Below, one piece after another: positions 8,149 to 17,399 of a stretch of DNA of 27,300 nucleotides. The notes beneath the pieces were generated by a model. The model saw only the letters and a list, made by a program, of their open reading frames with translations, did not search any database and was not told where the DNA came from. Origin of the DNA: a virus. Where the stretch lies: positions 1 to 27,300 of IMG/VR virus record IMGVR_UViG_3300040959_000222. One strand, written 5' to 3'. The translations under genes and the position numbers were made by a program. The first letter of the stretch is position 1. Each line of letters opens with the position of its first letter.

Positions 8149-9671
8149 TGGCAACATGGGCTGACATACAGCGCGGTATCTTTGCTGGAGAAAGCGGCGG
8201 AGATTATGGTGCATTGTTCAACTATCAGAATCGCCCTGATGGGCAATTTTCGAATGTTGATCTAACACAAATGACCATTGATGACGCGTTGCAGTTTGCC
8301 GATCCGTCTGGCCCATATGCTCAGTACGTTAAGGGTCAGGTTGGCCGTGTTGCAACACCAATGGGTGCATATCAGGTTGTTGGCACAACGCTGCGTGCAG
8401 CAAAGCAGGGATTAGGTCTTACGGGTAATGAGCGCATGACCCCAGAGCTGCAAGACCGTATCGGTCAGTGGGTTTATGAAACACAAGGTACAGGCGCATG
8501 GGAAGGCTATAAAGGGCCGCGTGTAAAAACTAGAGAAGGTTCTGTAATGGACGACAATACTATGAATGCACAGAATGCTCAGGCTCAAGCCGCAGCAGCG
8601 CAAGCAGCCGCGCAAGAGCAAAGCGGGTCAGATAAGTTTCGGGAAGTTGCTGGCAACCTAGCAATCGCCTTTAACTCTATGCGTCTAAACCCAGACCCCA
8701 ACATCGCATCTACAATCCGCGACATCCGCGACGCACGCTCAGAAAAGCAGGCTAAGAATAAAACCCTAGCTTATCTTGAGAAAATTGGGCGTAGCGACTT
8801 GGTTTCTGCGATTGAAGCTGGCCTATCCCCAAAAGCAGCTATCTCGCAGATGTTTACCGAAGCTGCTGAGTTGCGCGGATTTGAGCGTCAGAAAGAATTG
8901 GCTACATTTGAGGCTGGGTTGACTGCGCCTAAAGTTTCGGCGGCTGAATCCAAGATAAACCGCCTGATGGAGACAGGAATTCCACGCGAAACTGCAATCG
9001 CAATTGCTGATGGTCGATTAAGAGCAATAACAGACCCGCAAACTGGCCGCACATTGCTATTAGATATGGCGGCAACTGGCCAGCAAGTCGGTCAGGTATC
9101 TGAGCAGGTCGCTCAAGTTGCTGCCGAGCCTGATCAAGGTGGCATGTTTGAAGGTCTCGATATTAGAGAGGGGACTGGCGCACGCGGCTGGGCCAATAAG
9201 TATATAAACCTTGTTTCAGATGCTATAACTGGGTCTCAAGCCGCCCCAGAGGCCAGCAAAGTTAGCACCGCAATGAACGTTCTGGGTCTTGAAACCTTGG
9301 CTCTGGCAGATACGCAGTTTGCTGGAAAGCCTACAAACTTTCTGCGTGAGCGAGTTGAAAGCTCAATGGTCATCAAGCCATCAGAACTTTCAACTGGCCC
9401 AAGTAAGGCACGCGATAAGGCGGAAGTTGCCATTTCCCTACTTGAGCGATCCTTGCAAGGTGCAAGTGCCGCTCTGCAAAGCGAAACATCTACTTTAGAG
9501 CAGCGACGCAGTGCTGAGGCTGCAATACCTCAGATTCAAAGCCTACTGGCGAACTATAGGTCTTTGAAAAATGCACTTGATAGCTCCTTAAATCCACCAT
9601 CGTCAATCTCAGCAGACCCAGCGGCTATAGATTTGATGGAATATCTCTTGCAGTCAGAAGAGAAAAACTAA
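8148..9671 (+). CDS. Ejected virion protein with N-terminal lysozyme-like (transglycosylase) domain
   Basis: 507 residues. Residues ~1-125 resemble a goose-lysozyme/transglycosylase-type fold: AGESGGDYGALFNYQN with a candidate catalytic Glu14, TPMGAYQVVGTTLRAA, and LQDRIGQWVYETQGTGAWEGY. After an Ala/Gln linker (~140-160) the rest is mostly helix with no membrane segment. Proteins of this layout travel in the capsid or tail and open the peptidoglycan during DNA entry. The gene is coupled to the previous one (TAATG) and precedes the long internal virion protein, as in ejection-protein clusters. It is not the lysis enzyme; that role fits the M15 peptidase near 18.5 kb. Confidence 0.7.
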   Translation: MATWADIQRGIFAGESGGDYGALFNYQNRPDGQFSNVDLTQMTIDDALQFADPSGPYAQYVKGQVGRVATPMGAYQVVGTTLRAAKQGLGLTGNERMTPELQDRIGQWVYETQGTGAWEGYKGPRVKTREGSVMDDNTMNAQNAQAQAAAAQAAAQEQSGSDKFREVAGNLAIAFNSMRLNPDPNIASTIRDIRDARSEKQAKNKTLAYLEKIGRSDLVSAIEAGLSPKAAISQMFTEAAELRGFERQKELATFEAGLTAPKVSAAESKINRLMETGIPRETAIAIADGRLRAITDPQTGRTLLLDMAATGQQVGQVSEQVAQVAAEPDQGGMFEGLDIREGTGARGWANKYINLVSDAITGSQAAPEASKVSTAMNVLGLETLALADTQFAGKPTNFLRERVESSMVIKPSELSTGPSKARDKAEVAISLLERSLQGASAALQSETSTLEQRRSAEAAIPQIQSLLANYRSLKNALDSSLNPPSSISADPAAIDLMEYLLQSEEKN

Positions 9672-9683
9672 AAGGGCGATTAA

Positions 9684-12230
9684 ATGGCAGATTTAACATT
9701 TGAAAACGCACTGAAGGCAATGAAGATTGCTCACGATCAGGGCAATATTCAAGCCGCGCGTCAGATGGCCCAGCTTGCTAAATCGCTTCAGCAAAGCGCT
9801 GAGGTTGAAAAAGCGCAGTCTGAAAATGATGGATTCATGGCTCAAGTCAACAAGAACATCGCAGAGGGCGTAGGCGGATTGGTTGACTTTGTAAACCCAT
9901 TCGACGAATACACAGGCTCAGCTGCCACTGGCTTGAAGAATGTCATGGAAATGGGTGGTATTAAGGTAGCCCAAGATGCTCCAGAGGGATTTGTGGAAAA
10001 CTTGGGTGCTGGCATTGGCTCAGCTGCATCCGCAGTTATCCCAGTAGGCGCTGGTGCTAAAGCCCTGCAAGGCGCGCAAGGAATTGTCGGTCAGGTAGCA
10101 AGAGCAATAGCTCCGCAGATGGCAACAACTGGCGGTGTCGCGGCAGAATTGGTTGCAGGCGGCGCATCTCAGGCAGCTTCTGGCGCAGCCAAGGAAGCTG
10201 GGTACGGCGAGACAGCTCAGCAAATTGTTGGCCTTGGCGCTGGCCTTGGCGTAGGTGCTATCCCTATGGCTGCGCGTGCAGCGGTCACAAAGTCACCAGT
10301 CGCCAGAGGTATTGGAGCTGCTGTCGCGCCGTTTACTCAAGCTGGCGGCCGCCAAATTGCATCACAAAGAATGCAGGAGCTTGCTGGTGGGGCAGGTAGA
10401 GCGGCAGAAGTCGCGAAAAAGATAAAGCCAAACACAGAGCTTGGTTTGTCCCCAGCTGCCCAAACAAGTGAGCCTAAGTTGCTACAACTTGAGCGAGAGG
10501 CTATGCGGCGAGACCCAAAGGTTGCTGAGAAAATTAACACTCAGCGGTTTGAGTCTGAGATTGCAGCGCGCGATGCGCTTGAGATTCAGGGTGACGTAGC
10601 GGAAACTCAGGCATTCATTCAGGATCGCCAGAATAAGTTTGCCGACACTATTGATAACTACATCGCTTCTGCTCGCGCCTCTGCAAAGCAGAAAATTCCG
10701 ACATCTGGTATGGATGAAATAGAGGCAAGCACCATTGTATCAAATGAGCTACGCGGCGCTGAGCAATTAGCAAAGCAACAGCAAAGGAAACTGTGGAGCG
10801 CAATACCGCAGGCCACGTCAATTGATGTGTCTGAGGCTAGAAATTACGCTCGCTCGCTCAAAAAAGAACTCACTAAATACAACAAAACAGACCTGCCATA
10901 TGAAATTCAAAAATTCATATCCGCAACAAAGAAAGAGCCAGAGCAAACCGTAAAAGAGCTTAATTCTCTATATTCAACGTTGCGCGATACTGCCAGAAAC
11001 GCATCTTCTGGCGACAGAGTTAATAGAAATAAGGCCAGAATAGCCAATGAGATGGCAGACGAAATCTTAAACGCGCTAGATGGATACGGCGGAGCTATTG
11101 GTGAGGCAAGAGATTTTAGCCGCATAATGCACCAAAAGTTCTCGCAAGGCACAGTCGGGGACTTGCTGAAGCGTAGTGTTCGCGGCGACTACCAAGTTGC
11201 TCCAGAGGTTGCGCTATCCAAAACTGTAGGTCGTGGTGGTGCAGAAGGTTTTGTCGCTCAGCGTGACATTGCAAATGCGCTTGCAGACGCACCAGACAGC
11301 GGAAAGGCTATCAACGCAACAGCAAACTACTTGCGTAATAAGTTCAATGAAACTGCATTTACAGCCGATAGATATTCTGAGGCTTCTGCCGCAAATTTCC
11401 TAAAGCGAAACAATGCGTTGCTTGATAAATTCCCAGATGTGCGTCGCGAGATAGATGAGGCTATTGCCGCGCAGTCTAAAGTAAAAACTGCTGAGGCGCG
11501 TGGTGCAGAACTTACATCAGCATTAAAGTCTGGGGTTACGTCTAAGTTTGTGCAGTCAAACCCAGACGCAGCAATACAGAAGGTTTTGCAATCTCAAAAC
11601 CCAGAAAAATCAATGTCGCTTATCGTGGCGACTGCTAAGAAAGACCCAACTGGCAAAGCGATGGATGGCCTTAAAAAGGCTGTCTCTGATCTAATTATGT
11701 CAAAATCTTTCAAGCAAATTCAAGCACCTCGCCCAGTTGGTGACTTAACGTCTGAGTTGCGCGGCACTGCAATGTCAGAAGCGCTTGATGATAAGTTCAT
11801 TTCTGCAATTGCAAGAAAAGTGTATTCATCCTCAGAGATGAACAGAATGAAGGTTATCTCGAAAGAGCTTCAATCTCTTGATAGCGCCCGCCTGCTCAGC
11901 GAAACTGGAACGCCTCTTGAGGAGTTTAAGCCAAATGTAATCACGGCAACAATCGGCCGCGTTCTTGGTGCTAGACTTGGTGCGCAGTTTGGTGGTGGTA
12001 TGGCTGGGGGCTTGCAGTCAGCGCAAATTGGTTCGAGTCGGGTGCAGCAATTTTTGTCCAAAATAACCAATGATAAGGCGCAGCAAATGCTTCAAGATGC
12101 GGTAACTGACCCTGAGCTATTCAAGGCACTGCTTCTTAATGTTAATGTGCCGAATAACTTTGGTAGAATTGAAAAGACACTAGCGCCTTATATCGTTGGG
12201 GCTGTAGCTGGACAGGACAAGGAACAATAA
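9684..12230 (+). CDS. Large internal virion / DNA-ejection protein
   Basis: 848 residues. The N-terminus (FENALKAMKIAHDQGNIQAA, continuing to AKSLQQ) is a short helical repeat also seen at the start of other ejection proteins. Residues ~105-210 form a long Gly/Ala-rich hydrophobic stretch (IGSAASAVIPVGAGAKALQG, GAGLGVGAIPMAARA) that could insert into a membrane. The rest is charged helix with coiled-coil potential. The size, helical content and position between the lysozyme protein and portal fit an internal protein that helps form the DNA channel across the envelope. Start ATG follows AAGGGCGATTAA. No enzyme motif was seen. Confidence 0.65.
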   Translation: MADLTFENALKAMKIAHDQGNIQAARQMAQLAKSLQQSAEVEKAQSENDGFMAQVNKNIAEGVGGLVDFVNPFDEYTGSAATGLKNVMEMGGIKVAQDAPEGFVENLGAGIGSAASAVIPVGAGAKALQGAQGIVGQVARAIAPQMATTGGVAAELVAGGASQAASGAAKEAGYGETAQQIVGLGAGLGVGAIPMAARAAVTKSPVARGIGAAVAPFTQAGGRQIASQRMQELAGGAGRAAEVAKKIKPNTELGLSPAAQTSEPKLLQLEREAMRRDPKVAEKINTQRFESEIAARDALEIQGDVAETQAFIQDRQNKFADTIDNYIASARASAKQKIPTSGMDEIEASTIVSNELRGAEQLAKQQQRKLWSAIPQATSIDVSEARNYARSLKKELTKYNKTDLPYEIQKFISATKKEPEQTVKELNSLYSTLRDTARNASSGDRVNRNKARIANEMADEILNALDGYGGAIGEARDFSRIMHQKFSQGTVGDLLKRSVRGDYQVAPEVALSKTVGRGGAEGFVAQRDIANALADAPDSGKAINATANYLRNKFNETAFTADRYSEASAANFLKRNNALLDKFPDVRREIDEAIAAQSKVKTAEARGAELTSALKSGVTSKFVQSNPDAAIQKVLQSQNPEKSMSLIVATAKKDPTGKAMDGLKKAVSDLIMSKSFKQIQAPRPVGDLTSELRGTAMSEALDDKFISAIARKVYSSSEMNRMKVISKELQSLDSARLLSETGTPLEEFKPNVITATIGRVLGARLGAQFGGGMAGGLQSAQIGSSRVQQFLSKITNDKAQQMLQDAVTDPELFKALLLNVNVPNNFGRIEKTLAPYIVGAVAGQDKEQ

Positions 12231-12231
12231 A

Positions 12232-14316
12232 ATGCAGCCAAAAGCAAAAGACACACGCGAAATCGAAGGTATCGTTCAGGATGCTATGGCGCAGGCTGTA
12301 GACTTTGTTGAGAGCGAAATCAGCCAAGACCGCATCAAGGCTCAGCGCTATTTCGATGGCGATGTAGACATTGGCTATGAGGATGGCCGCAGCAAGGTGG
12401 TTGCGACTAAGGTGCGCGATACCATCCGCGCAGTTAAACCAAGCCTAATGCGTGTGTTTATGTCTAGCGCGCGTCCTGTTGAGTTTGTGCCGCGCGGCCC
12501 AGAAGATGTCATGATGGCAGACCAAGCCACAGAATACATGCACTATGTGTTTAACCAGAATGATGGCTATCGTGTGCTGAATGACGCGTTCCATGATGCG
12601 CTGGTGAAAAAGGTGGGTATCGTCAAGGCATACTGGGAAACCAAGTATCGCGCTGAGATATTCACATACAGCAACCTTACAGACGAAGAATACACGCTAA
12701 TTGTGTCTGACGATGATGTGACTGTGCTTGAGCATAGCGTCATCACAGGGCTAAGCATGGATGAATTTGGCATGGAAATTGAGATGCCAATCCATGACCT
12801 AAAGATTAGCCGCAAGATGCCAGAAGGCAAAATGCGTTTTGAGAGCGTACCGCCAGAGGAGTTTTTCGTAAACTCGCAAGCCCGCAACATTGATGACGCA
12901 TACATCGTAGCACATCGCACAGAGATGCGTGTCGGTGAGCTTGTCGAAATGGGCTTTGATTTTGAGGAAGTCGTTGATCTGGGCGGTATGTACGGTTCAG
13001 ACGATATGACCGAAGCAGAGATGATTGAGCGCCAAGGTTTCGCTCAAGATGACTACGATGATGAGCCTGCTGACCCATCAATGCGCCTTGTTGCTGTAAC
13101 AGAAGCCTATATGAAAATTGACGTAGATGGCACAGGTATCCCCGTTTTACACCGAATGATTTGCGGCGGAACAAGCTATAAATTACTAGATTTAGAGCCT
13201 TGGGATGATGTGCCATTTGCCGTATTTGAGGTTGATCCTGAGCCACACACGTTCTTTGGCCGCAGCCTTGCTGAAATCGTTATGGACGATCAAGACGCAA
13301 GCACAGCCATTTTGCGCGGCGTGTTAGATAACGTCGCCATGACGAATAACCCACGCATTGGCATCGTAGATGGCGCGGTAAACATTGATGACGTCATGAA
13401 TAACGAGATTGGCGCAATCGTGCGTATGCGTCAGGCAGGCGCTGTGCAAGAGCTAACAGTACCGTTTACTGCTGGTCAGACGCTAGGCGCATTGACCTAC
13501 ATGGATCAGCTTGTTGAGAATAAAACAGGCGTATCCCGTGCCAGCATGGGTCTAGACCCAGATGCGATGCAGTCAACAACCAAAGCCGCTGTGCAGGCGA
13601 CAATCCAAGCGCAAGCTGGTCAGGTTGAGGTCATGGTGCGCAACCTAGCAGACGGCATGAAGCGCTTGTTTAAGATCATGCTAACTTTGCACGTCAAGAA
13701 CACAGACGAAGAGCAGATGATGCGCCTGCATGGTCAATTCATGCCTGTCGATCCGCGCGTCTGGAATGCTGATATGGATGTGACCGTGAATGTTGGTCTA
13801 GGCACAGGTCGAGAAGAAGAAAAGATGATGGCCTTGCAGCAGACGTTGCAAATCCAGCAGCAGGTTTACCAGACATATGGCCCATTTAATGGTATGGTCA
13901 GCCTGACGAATATCCGCAACACGCTGACTGACCTGATGGCAGCTGCTGGTATTCGCAATTCTGACCGTTATTACGCACCTATCACGCCAGAGGTTGAGCA
14001 GCAGTTACTCATGTTGCAGCAGCAAGCACAGGCTCAGCAGGCGCAAGGAGCATCTGATCCAAATGCTGCATTCTTGCAGGCTGAGCAAATCAAGGCGCAA
14101 GCTAAGATGAATACAGATATGGCTAAGCTGCAACTAGATGCGCAAAAGGCTATGGCTGAGGATGACCGCAAGCGAGATCAGATGGCGCAAGACCTGCTGG
14201 TAGACGCTGCAAAGGTATATGGGCAGTATGGCACTGCGGTAGATGTTGCTCGCGTTAAGGCGGAGCAAGATAAACTACGCACAGTCGCAGGTATTGCGCA
14301 AGGTGGTGGAGTATGA
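12232..14316 (+). CDS. Portal protein, P22-like
   Basis: 694 residues, close to the 725 of P22 gp1. The N-terminal wing/clip region has AQRYFDGDVDIGYEDGRSKV, VRDTIRAVKPSLMRVF and HDALVKKVGIVKAYWE, typical of the P22-like portal family. DQDASTAILRGVLDNVAMTN and TGVSRASMGLDPDAMQSTTK mark the conserved stem. The C-terminal ~110 residues are Gln-rich helix (EQQLLMLQQQAQAQQAQ), matching the barrel that projects into the capsid. It forms the dodecameric DNA channel. The stop overlaps the next start (ATGA). The identification is the firmest of the head genes, together with the capsid protein. Confidence 0.87.
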   Translation: MQPKAKDTREIEGIVQDAMAQAVDFVESEISQDRIKAQRYFDGDVDIGYEDGRSKVVATKVRDTIRAVKPSLMRVFMSSARPVEFVPRGPEDVMMADQATEYMHYVFNQNDGYRVLNDAFHDALVKKVGIVKAYWETKYRAEIFTYSNLTDEEYTLIVSDDDVTVLEHSVITGLSMDEFGMEIEMPIHDLKISRKMPEGKMRFESVPPEEFFVNSQARNIDDAYIVAHRTEMRVGELVEMGFDFEEVVDLGGMYGSDDMTEAEMIERQGFAQDDYDDEPADPSMRLVAVTEAYMKIDVDGTGIPVLHRMICGGTSYKLLDLEPWDDVPFAVFEVDPEPHTFFGRSLAEIVMDDQDASTAILRGVLDNVAMTNNPRIGIVDGAVNIDDVMNNEIGAIVRMRQAGAVQELTVPFTAGQTLGALTYMDQLVENKTGVSRASMGLDPDAMQSTTKAAVQATIQAQAGQVEVMVRNLADGMKRLFKIMLTLHVKNTDEEQMMRLHGQFMPVDPRVWNADMDVTVNVGLGTGREEEKMMALQQTLQIQQQVYQTYGPFNGMVSLTNIRNTLTDLMAAAGIRNSDRYYAPITPEVEQQLLMLQQQAQAQQAQGASDPNAAFLQAEQIKAQAKMNTDMAKLQLDAQKAMAEDDRKRDQMAQDLLVDAAKVYGQYGTAVDVARVKAEQDKLRTVAGIAQGGGV

Positions 14317-14552
14317 GAGAGTTAAGAATACAAGCTGATGAAGCTAAGCGTTTGAAATCAGACACAGCTTTTCAACAGTTTGTCCAAGATGTCCGCGAAA
14401 TGCAGATGAGCATTTTCGCTGACAGTGAGGCATCCGAACTGGATGTCAGAGAAGAGGCGCATGCAATCCTGCGTGCGTTAAACCAGATCGAAATGCAGCT
14501 TGATGCAGCTATATCAGCGGAGCGCATATTAGATCGCAAGCAGAGGAACTAG
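14313..14552 (+). CDS. Small helical protein between portal and scaffold, unknown function
   Basis: 79 residues, nearly all predicted helix with a heptad-like pattern (RELRIQADEAKRLKSDTAFQ, then AHAILRALNQIEMQLDAAIS). The start overlaps the portal stop (ATGA), so translation is coupled to the portal. Small helical proteins at this point in short-tailed phages may take part in head completion, but no family was recognised. Confidence 0.72.
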   Translation: MRELRIQADEAKRLKSDTAFQQFVQDVREMQMSIFADSEASELDVREEAHAILRALNQIEMQLDAAISAERILDRKQRN

Positions 14553-14556
14553 CACC

Positions 14557-15561
14557 GTGGAAGCGACTAGCCTAGAAAATGCAGTAGACAGTCTACTGTC
14601 ACCAGAAGTTGGCGGAGAGCCAACACAAGATGATAATCTGCGTGAAGCTGCGGATGCTATGGTTGAGCCAACTCAGGACGCTGAGAGCGAAGCTGTAGAT
14701 GAAGCAGAAGAGGATGCGGATGTCGTTGCGGCGTCTGACGACGATGGCGAATATGCCGAAGATGATGATGCAACTGAATATACTGACGAAGTAGAAGCCG
14801 TTGAGGATGACAGCGAGGCTTTGTTTGACGTTACTATTGACGGCAAACCAGAACGCTGGACCCTTTCCCAACTAAAGCAATCTGCTGCGGGTCAGGGCTA
14901 TATTCAGCAAAAAATGCGTGAAAACGCTGAGACTGCAAAGCATATCGAAGCGGCAAAAGCGCAACTAGCTCAGCAGCAAGAGCAAGTCTTGCGTATGGCT
15001 CAGCAATTCCAACAAGGCGGGTTACAAGCACCTACCCCACCATCTAAAGAGCTTCTTGAAAGTGACCCTATTGGGTACATGGAAGAGAAGGTGAAATATG
15101 ATGAGGCGGTGCAGGAATACAACGCTAAAGTTGGGCAGTTACGACAGCTGCACCAGCAACGGCAGCAGCAACAACAAGCACAACAGCAATCCTATCTGCA
15201 AGAGCAGGCTCGCCTACTTGCAGAGGCAATTCCTGACATTGTTCATCCTGAACGGGGTGAGCAGATCAAGAAGGGCTTAATGGATACTGGCGTGGCCTAT
15301 GGTTTTAGCGAAGAGGAAATGGCTAATGTTGCCGATCATCGCTATATCCGCGCATTGAATGATGCTCGCAAGTGGCGACAGCTGCAAGCGAACAAGTCCA
15401 AAGCGCAATCCAAGGGCGAAAATGTCAAACCTGTAGTAAAAGCTGGCGCTAAACGTAGAGGCGATGGTCAAGCTGCGACTCGCAGAAAGGCGGAGAACGA
15501 ACTCCGCAAGAAAGGATCAATAGATGCCGCACTGGGTCTAGTGATCAACCCCAATCTTTAG
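14557..15561 (+). CDS. Capsid scaffolding protein
   Basis: 334 residues, starting at GTG (14557) with AGAGGA 10-15 bases upstream. Residues ~25-95 are strongly acidic (EAVDEAEEDADVVAASDDDG). A short folded segment FDVTIDGKPERWTLSQLKQS follows, then a long Gln-rich coiled coil (~125-215, with QQRQQQQQAQQQ). The C-terminal ~50 residues are very basic (KPVVKAGAKRRGDGQAATRR). An acidic head, coiled-coil middle and basic tail placed just before the capsid gene is the usual design of phage scaffolds, whose basic end binds coat protein. No protease domain is visible. Confidence 0.8.
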   Translation: MEATSLENAVDSLLSPEVGGEPTQDDNLREAADAMVEPTQDAESEAVDEAEEDADVVAASDDDGEYAEDDDATEYTDEVEAVEDDSEALFDVTIDGKPERWTLSQLKQSAAGQGYIQQKMRENAETAKHIEAAKAQLAQQQEQVLRMAQQFQQGGLQAPTPPSKELLESDPIGYMEEKVKYDEAVQEYNAKVGQLRQLHQQRQQQQQAQQQSYLQEQARLLAEAIPDIVHPERGEQIKKGLMDTGVAYGFSEEEMANVADHRYIRALNDARKWRQLQANKSKAQSKGENVKPVVKAGAKRRGDGQAATRRKAENELRKKGSIDAALGLVINPNL

Positions 15562-15577
15562 TTAGGAGACTACTACT

Positions 15578-16534
15578 ATGGCACAGCCATCAAATACTTT
15601 CGACTCATACGATGCCGTTGGCATTCGTGAAGATCTGTCAGATGTAATCACAAACATCTCGCCAGAAGAAACACCATTCTACACCAAAGCAAGCAAGTCA
15701 CGCGCTCGCAACACTTTGCATGAATGGCAAACAGACAGCCTGCGCGCATCTGCTGCAAACGCTCACATCGAGGGCGACGCAACTACAGCAGAAGCACGTT
15801 CAGCGACAACTCGCTTGGGCAACTACACACAGATTTTCAAAAACGCCGTTGTCGTTCCTGACACCGACGAAGGTCTGGATAAAGCGGGTCGCGCACGCGA
15901 AATCGCCTACCAAACTTTGAAAATCGCAAAAGAGCAAAAGTTGGACATTGAAAAAGCATTGTTCGACAACAACGCTCGCGCGGCAGGTAACTCAACAACT
16001 GCTCGTGAATTGGCTGGCGCACCAGCATGGTTGACTTCAAACACCTCATTCGGTGCTAACGAAGGCGCAAACCCAACTGGTGACGGTACAAACGCGCGTA
16101 CAGACGAAACAACAACTTTGCTGGCATTTGACCAGACACGTTTCGACACTGTTATGCAGTCAATCTGGGAAAACGGTGGCAACCCTGACACAGTTTATCT
16201 GTCAGCGTTCCAGATGAACAAAGCGTTGGCCTTCACAGGTAACAACAACCAGCGTTCAGCAGTACAAGCTGGCGATGAGCGTGTTATCAAATCCTTGGCA
16301 GTTTATGTAACTCCTTGGGGTACTGTTGAGTTCATGCCATCTCGCGAAAACCGTTCTCGCGACGTATTCATCATGCAAGACGATATGTGGGAAGTCGCAA
16401 CACTGCGTCCAACCAAAAACGTTGCGCTGGCGAAAACAGGCGACAACACAACTCGCCAAGTTGTCACAGAACTTACATTGGTATGTAAGAACGAAGCTGC
16501 AAACGGCGGCATCTTTGACAACACAACATCATAA
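15578..16534 (+). CDS. Major capsid protein, SU10/DUF5309 type (HK97 fold)
   Basis: 318 residues. The N-terminus FDSYDAVGIREDLSDVITNI, then SPEETPFYTKASKSRARNTL and HEWQTDSL, is the signature of the SU10 major capsid protein family (DUF5309). Later conserved stretches include NAVVVPDTDEGLDKAGRARE and TVEFMPSRENRSRDVFIMQD. The protein builds the icosahedral shell. It has the strongest ribosome site in the block (TTAGGAG, 8 bases before ATG), noticeably uniform, frequent-codon usage (many aac/aaa/gaa codons), and a terminator straight after the stop, all consistent with high expression. P22-like portal with an SU10-like coat fits podoviruses outside the P22 genus. Confidence 0.88.
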   Translation: MAQPSNTFDSYDAVGIREDLSDVITNISPEETPFYTKASKSRARNTLHEWQTDSLRASAANAHIEGDATTAEARSATTRLGNYTQIFKNAVVVPDTDEGLDKAGRAREIAYQTLKIAKEQKLDIEKALFDNNARAAGNSTTARELAGAPAWLTSNTSFGANEGANPTGDGTNARTDETTTLLAFDQTRFDTVMQSIWENGGNPDTVYLSAFQMNKALAFTGNNNQRSAVQAGDERVIKSLAVYVTPWGTVEFMPSRENRSRDVFIMQDDMWEVATLRPTKNVALAKTGDNTTRQVVTELTLVCKNEAANGGIFDNTTS

Positions 16535-16546
16535 TTGATGTGAGTT

Positions 16547-16570
16547 AAGGGGCGGGAAACTGCCCCTTTT
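16547..16570 (+). terminator. Rho-independent terminator after the major capsid gene
   Basis: A 9-bp stem (AAGGGGCGG with CTGCCCCTT, one G-T wobble) closes a GAAA tetraloop and runs into TTTTCC. It lies 12 bases after the capsid stop. Since the next gene starts only 21 bases later without a clear promoter, it probably lowers rather than stops downstream expression. Confidence 0.85.
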
Positions 16571-16591
16571 CCTTACTTTTTGGAGAAAGTA

Positions 16592-16879
16592 ATGAAAGTT
16601 CTTATTAAGTACCGCAGCCTATCCACCAGTAAAGGCATTATGAAAAACGGTGACATCGTTGATTTGCCGCGTGAAGAGATTGATAAAATTTTAGTTACCA
16701 AATCTCTTGCGATTGAGATTTTGCCTGAGTTACCGATTGCTGAGCCTAAGAAAGCGCCAGCAAAGAAAGCCCCTGTGAAGCGTAAGCGTGCGCGAAACAC
16801 AGATGGCACTCTAAAGGGCGATGACCCATCCACACCAGACGTAAATGAGGCTTGGGAAGATGGCAAATTTATCAAATAA
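16592..16879 (+). CDS. Small two-part protein with basic linker, unknown function
   Basis: 95 residues. Residues 1-45 look like a small folded beta domain (MKVLIKYRSLSTSKGIMKNG, DIVDLPREEIDKI). Residues ~50-68 are a Lys/Ala/Pro linker (KKAPAKKAPVKRKRAR), followed by an acidic end with DGTLKGDDPSTPDVNEAW, a motif I recall from phage head-region proteins. The ATG at 16592 is chosen because GGAGA precedes it; an upstream TTG is in frame but lacks such a site. Position after the capsid suggests head completion or decoration, by inference only. Confidence 0.65.
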   Translation: MKVLIKYRSLSTSKGIMKNGDIVDLPREEIDKILVTKSLAIEILPELPIAEPKKAPAKKAPVKRKRARNTDGTLKGDDPSTPDVNEAWEDGKFIK

Positions 16880-17162
16880 AATCAGCGAAAATATCACCTT
16901 TGATGGTGATAAGATGATTATCAAGAAAACCTATGACGCAACTGCGGCGCTGAATGATGCTGCCCATGCGCGCGAGGTTTCACCTAATGCATTCGCCTCA
17001 GACTACAAACACGTCGGCAATGTGGACATGGCATTGGTAAATATCTGGCTAAAAGAGGCTGGAGTGCAATGGACTGATACACAAGCTGTCAAAGATGTGA
17101 TAAAAAGGAAGTTAATGAGTAACGAATACCAAGCCTTGAGAGTTTGGGAAGGTAAGTGGTAA
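16860..17162 (+). CDS. Conserved-looking head-region protein, unknown function
   Basis: 100 residues. It begins MANLSNKISENITFDGDKM and ends AVKDVIKRKLMSNEYQALRV WEGKW. The middle has an ARE...DYKHVGNVDMALVNIWLK segment that looks like a compact alpha/beta fold. The start at 16860 overlaps the previous gene by 20 bases and has TGAGG about 9 bases upstream; an in-frame ATG at 16845 is less well placed. The stop overlaps the next start (TAATG). No catalytic motif is visible; it may be a head-tail or internal protein. Confidence 0.62.
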   Translation: MANLSNKISENITFDGDKMIIKKTYDATAALNDAAHAREVSPNAFASDYKHVGNVDMALVNIWLKEAGVQWTDTQAVKDVIKRKLMSNEYQALRVWEGKW

Positions 17163-17398
17163 TGGACTTAAACTTTGACTTGATAAACGCAGTCGTGCAG
17201 TGGATCATCCTGCCTATTGCTGCATTCGTCTGGATTATCTATCAGCGTCAAGGCGATCACCACACCGATATTGCTGTTCTGAAAGCCCAGCATGAGGCCA
17301 ATAAGTTGGCCCATGACCGTGAAATGAAAGAGATGAAAGAAACCATCAAAGCCATTTTCACCAAGCTGGATACAATAGAACAAGCCCTGAGAAAATGA
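17162..17398 (+). CDS. Single-pass membrane protein with C-terminal coiled coil
   Basis: 78 residues. Residues ~9-27 (AVVQWIILPIAAFVWIIYQ) form one transmembrane segment near the N-terminus. Residues ~32-78 form a charged helix with regular spacing (ANKLAHDREMKEMKETIKAI) ending at DTIEQALRK. The start at 17162 overlaps the previous stop and has GGAAGG upstream; an in-frame GTG six bases earlier is less likely. The layout resembles small phage membrane proteins found just before lysis genes. It could be an accessory holin or spanin-like part, but this is not shown. Confidence 0.65.
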   Translation: MDLNFDLINAVVQWIILPIAAFVWIIYQRQGDHHTDIAVLKAQHEANKLAHDREMKEMKETIKAIFTKLDTIEQALRK

Positions 17399-17399
17399 G

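Noticed and set aside
12806-13246. 146-codon - strand frame opposite the portal gene
   Set aside because: It lies fully inside the portal coding sequence with no ribosome site or recognisable motif.
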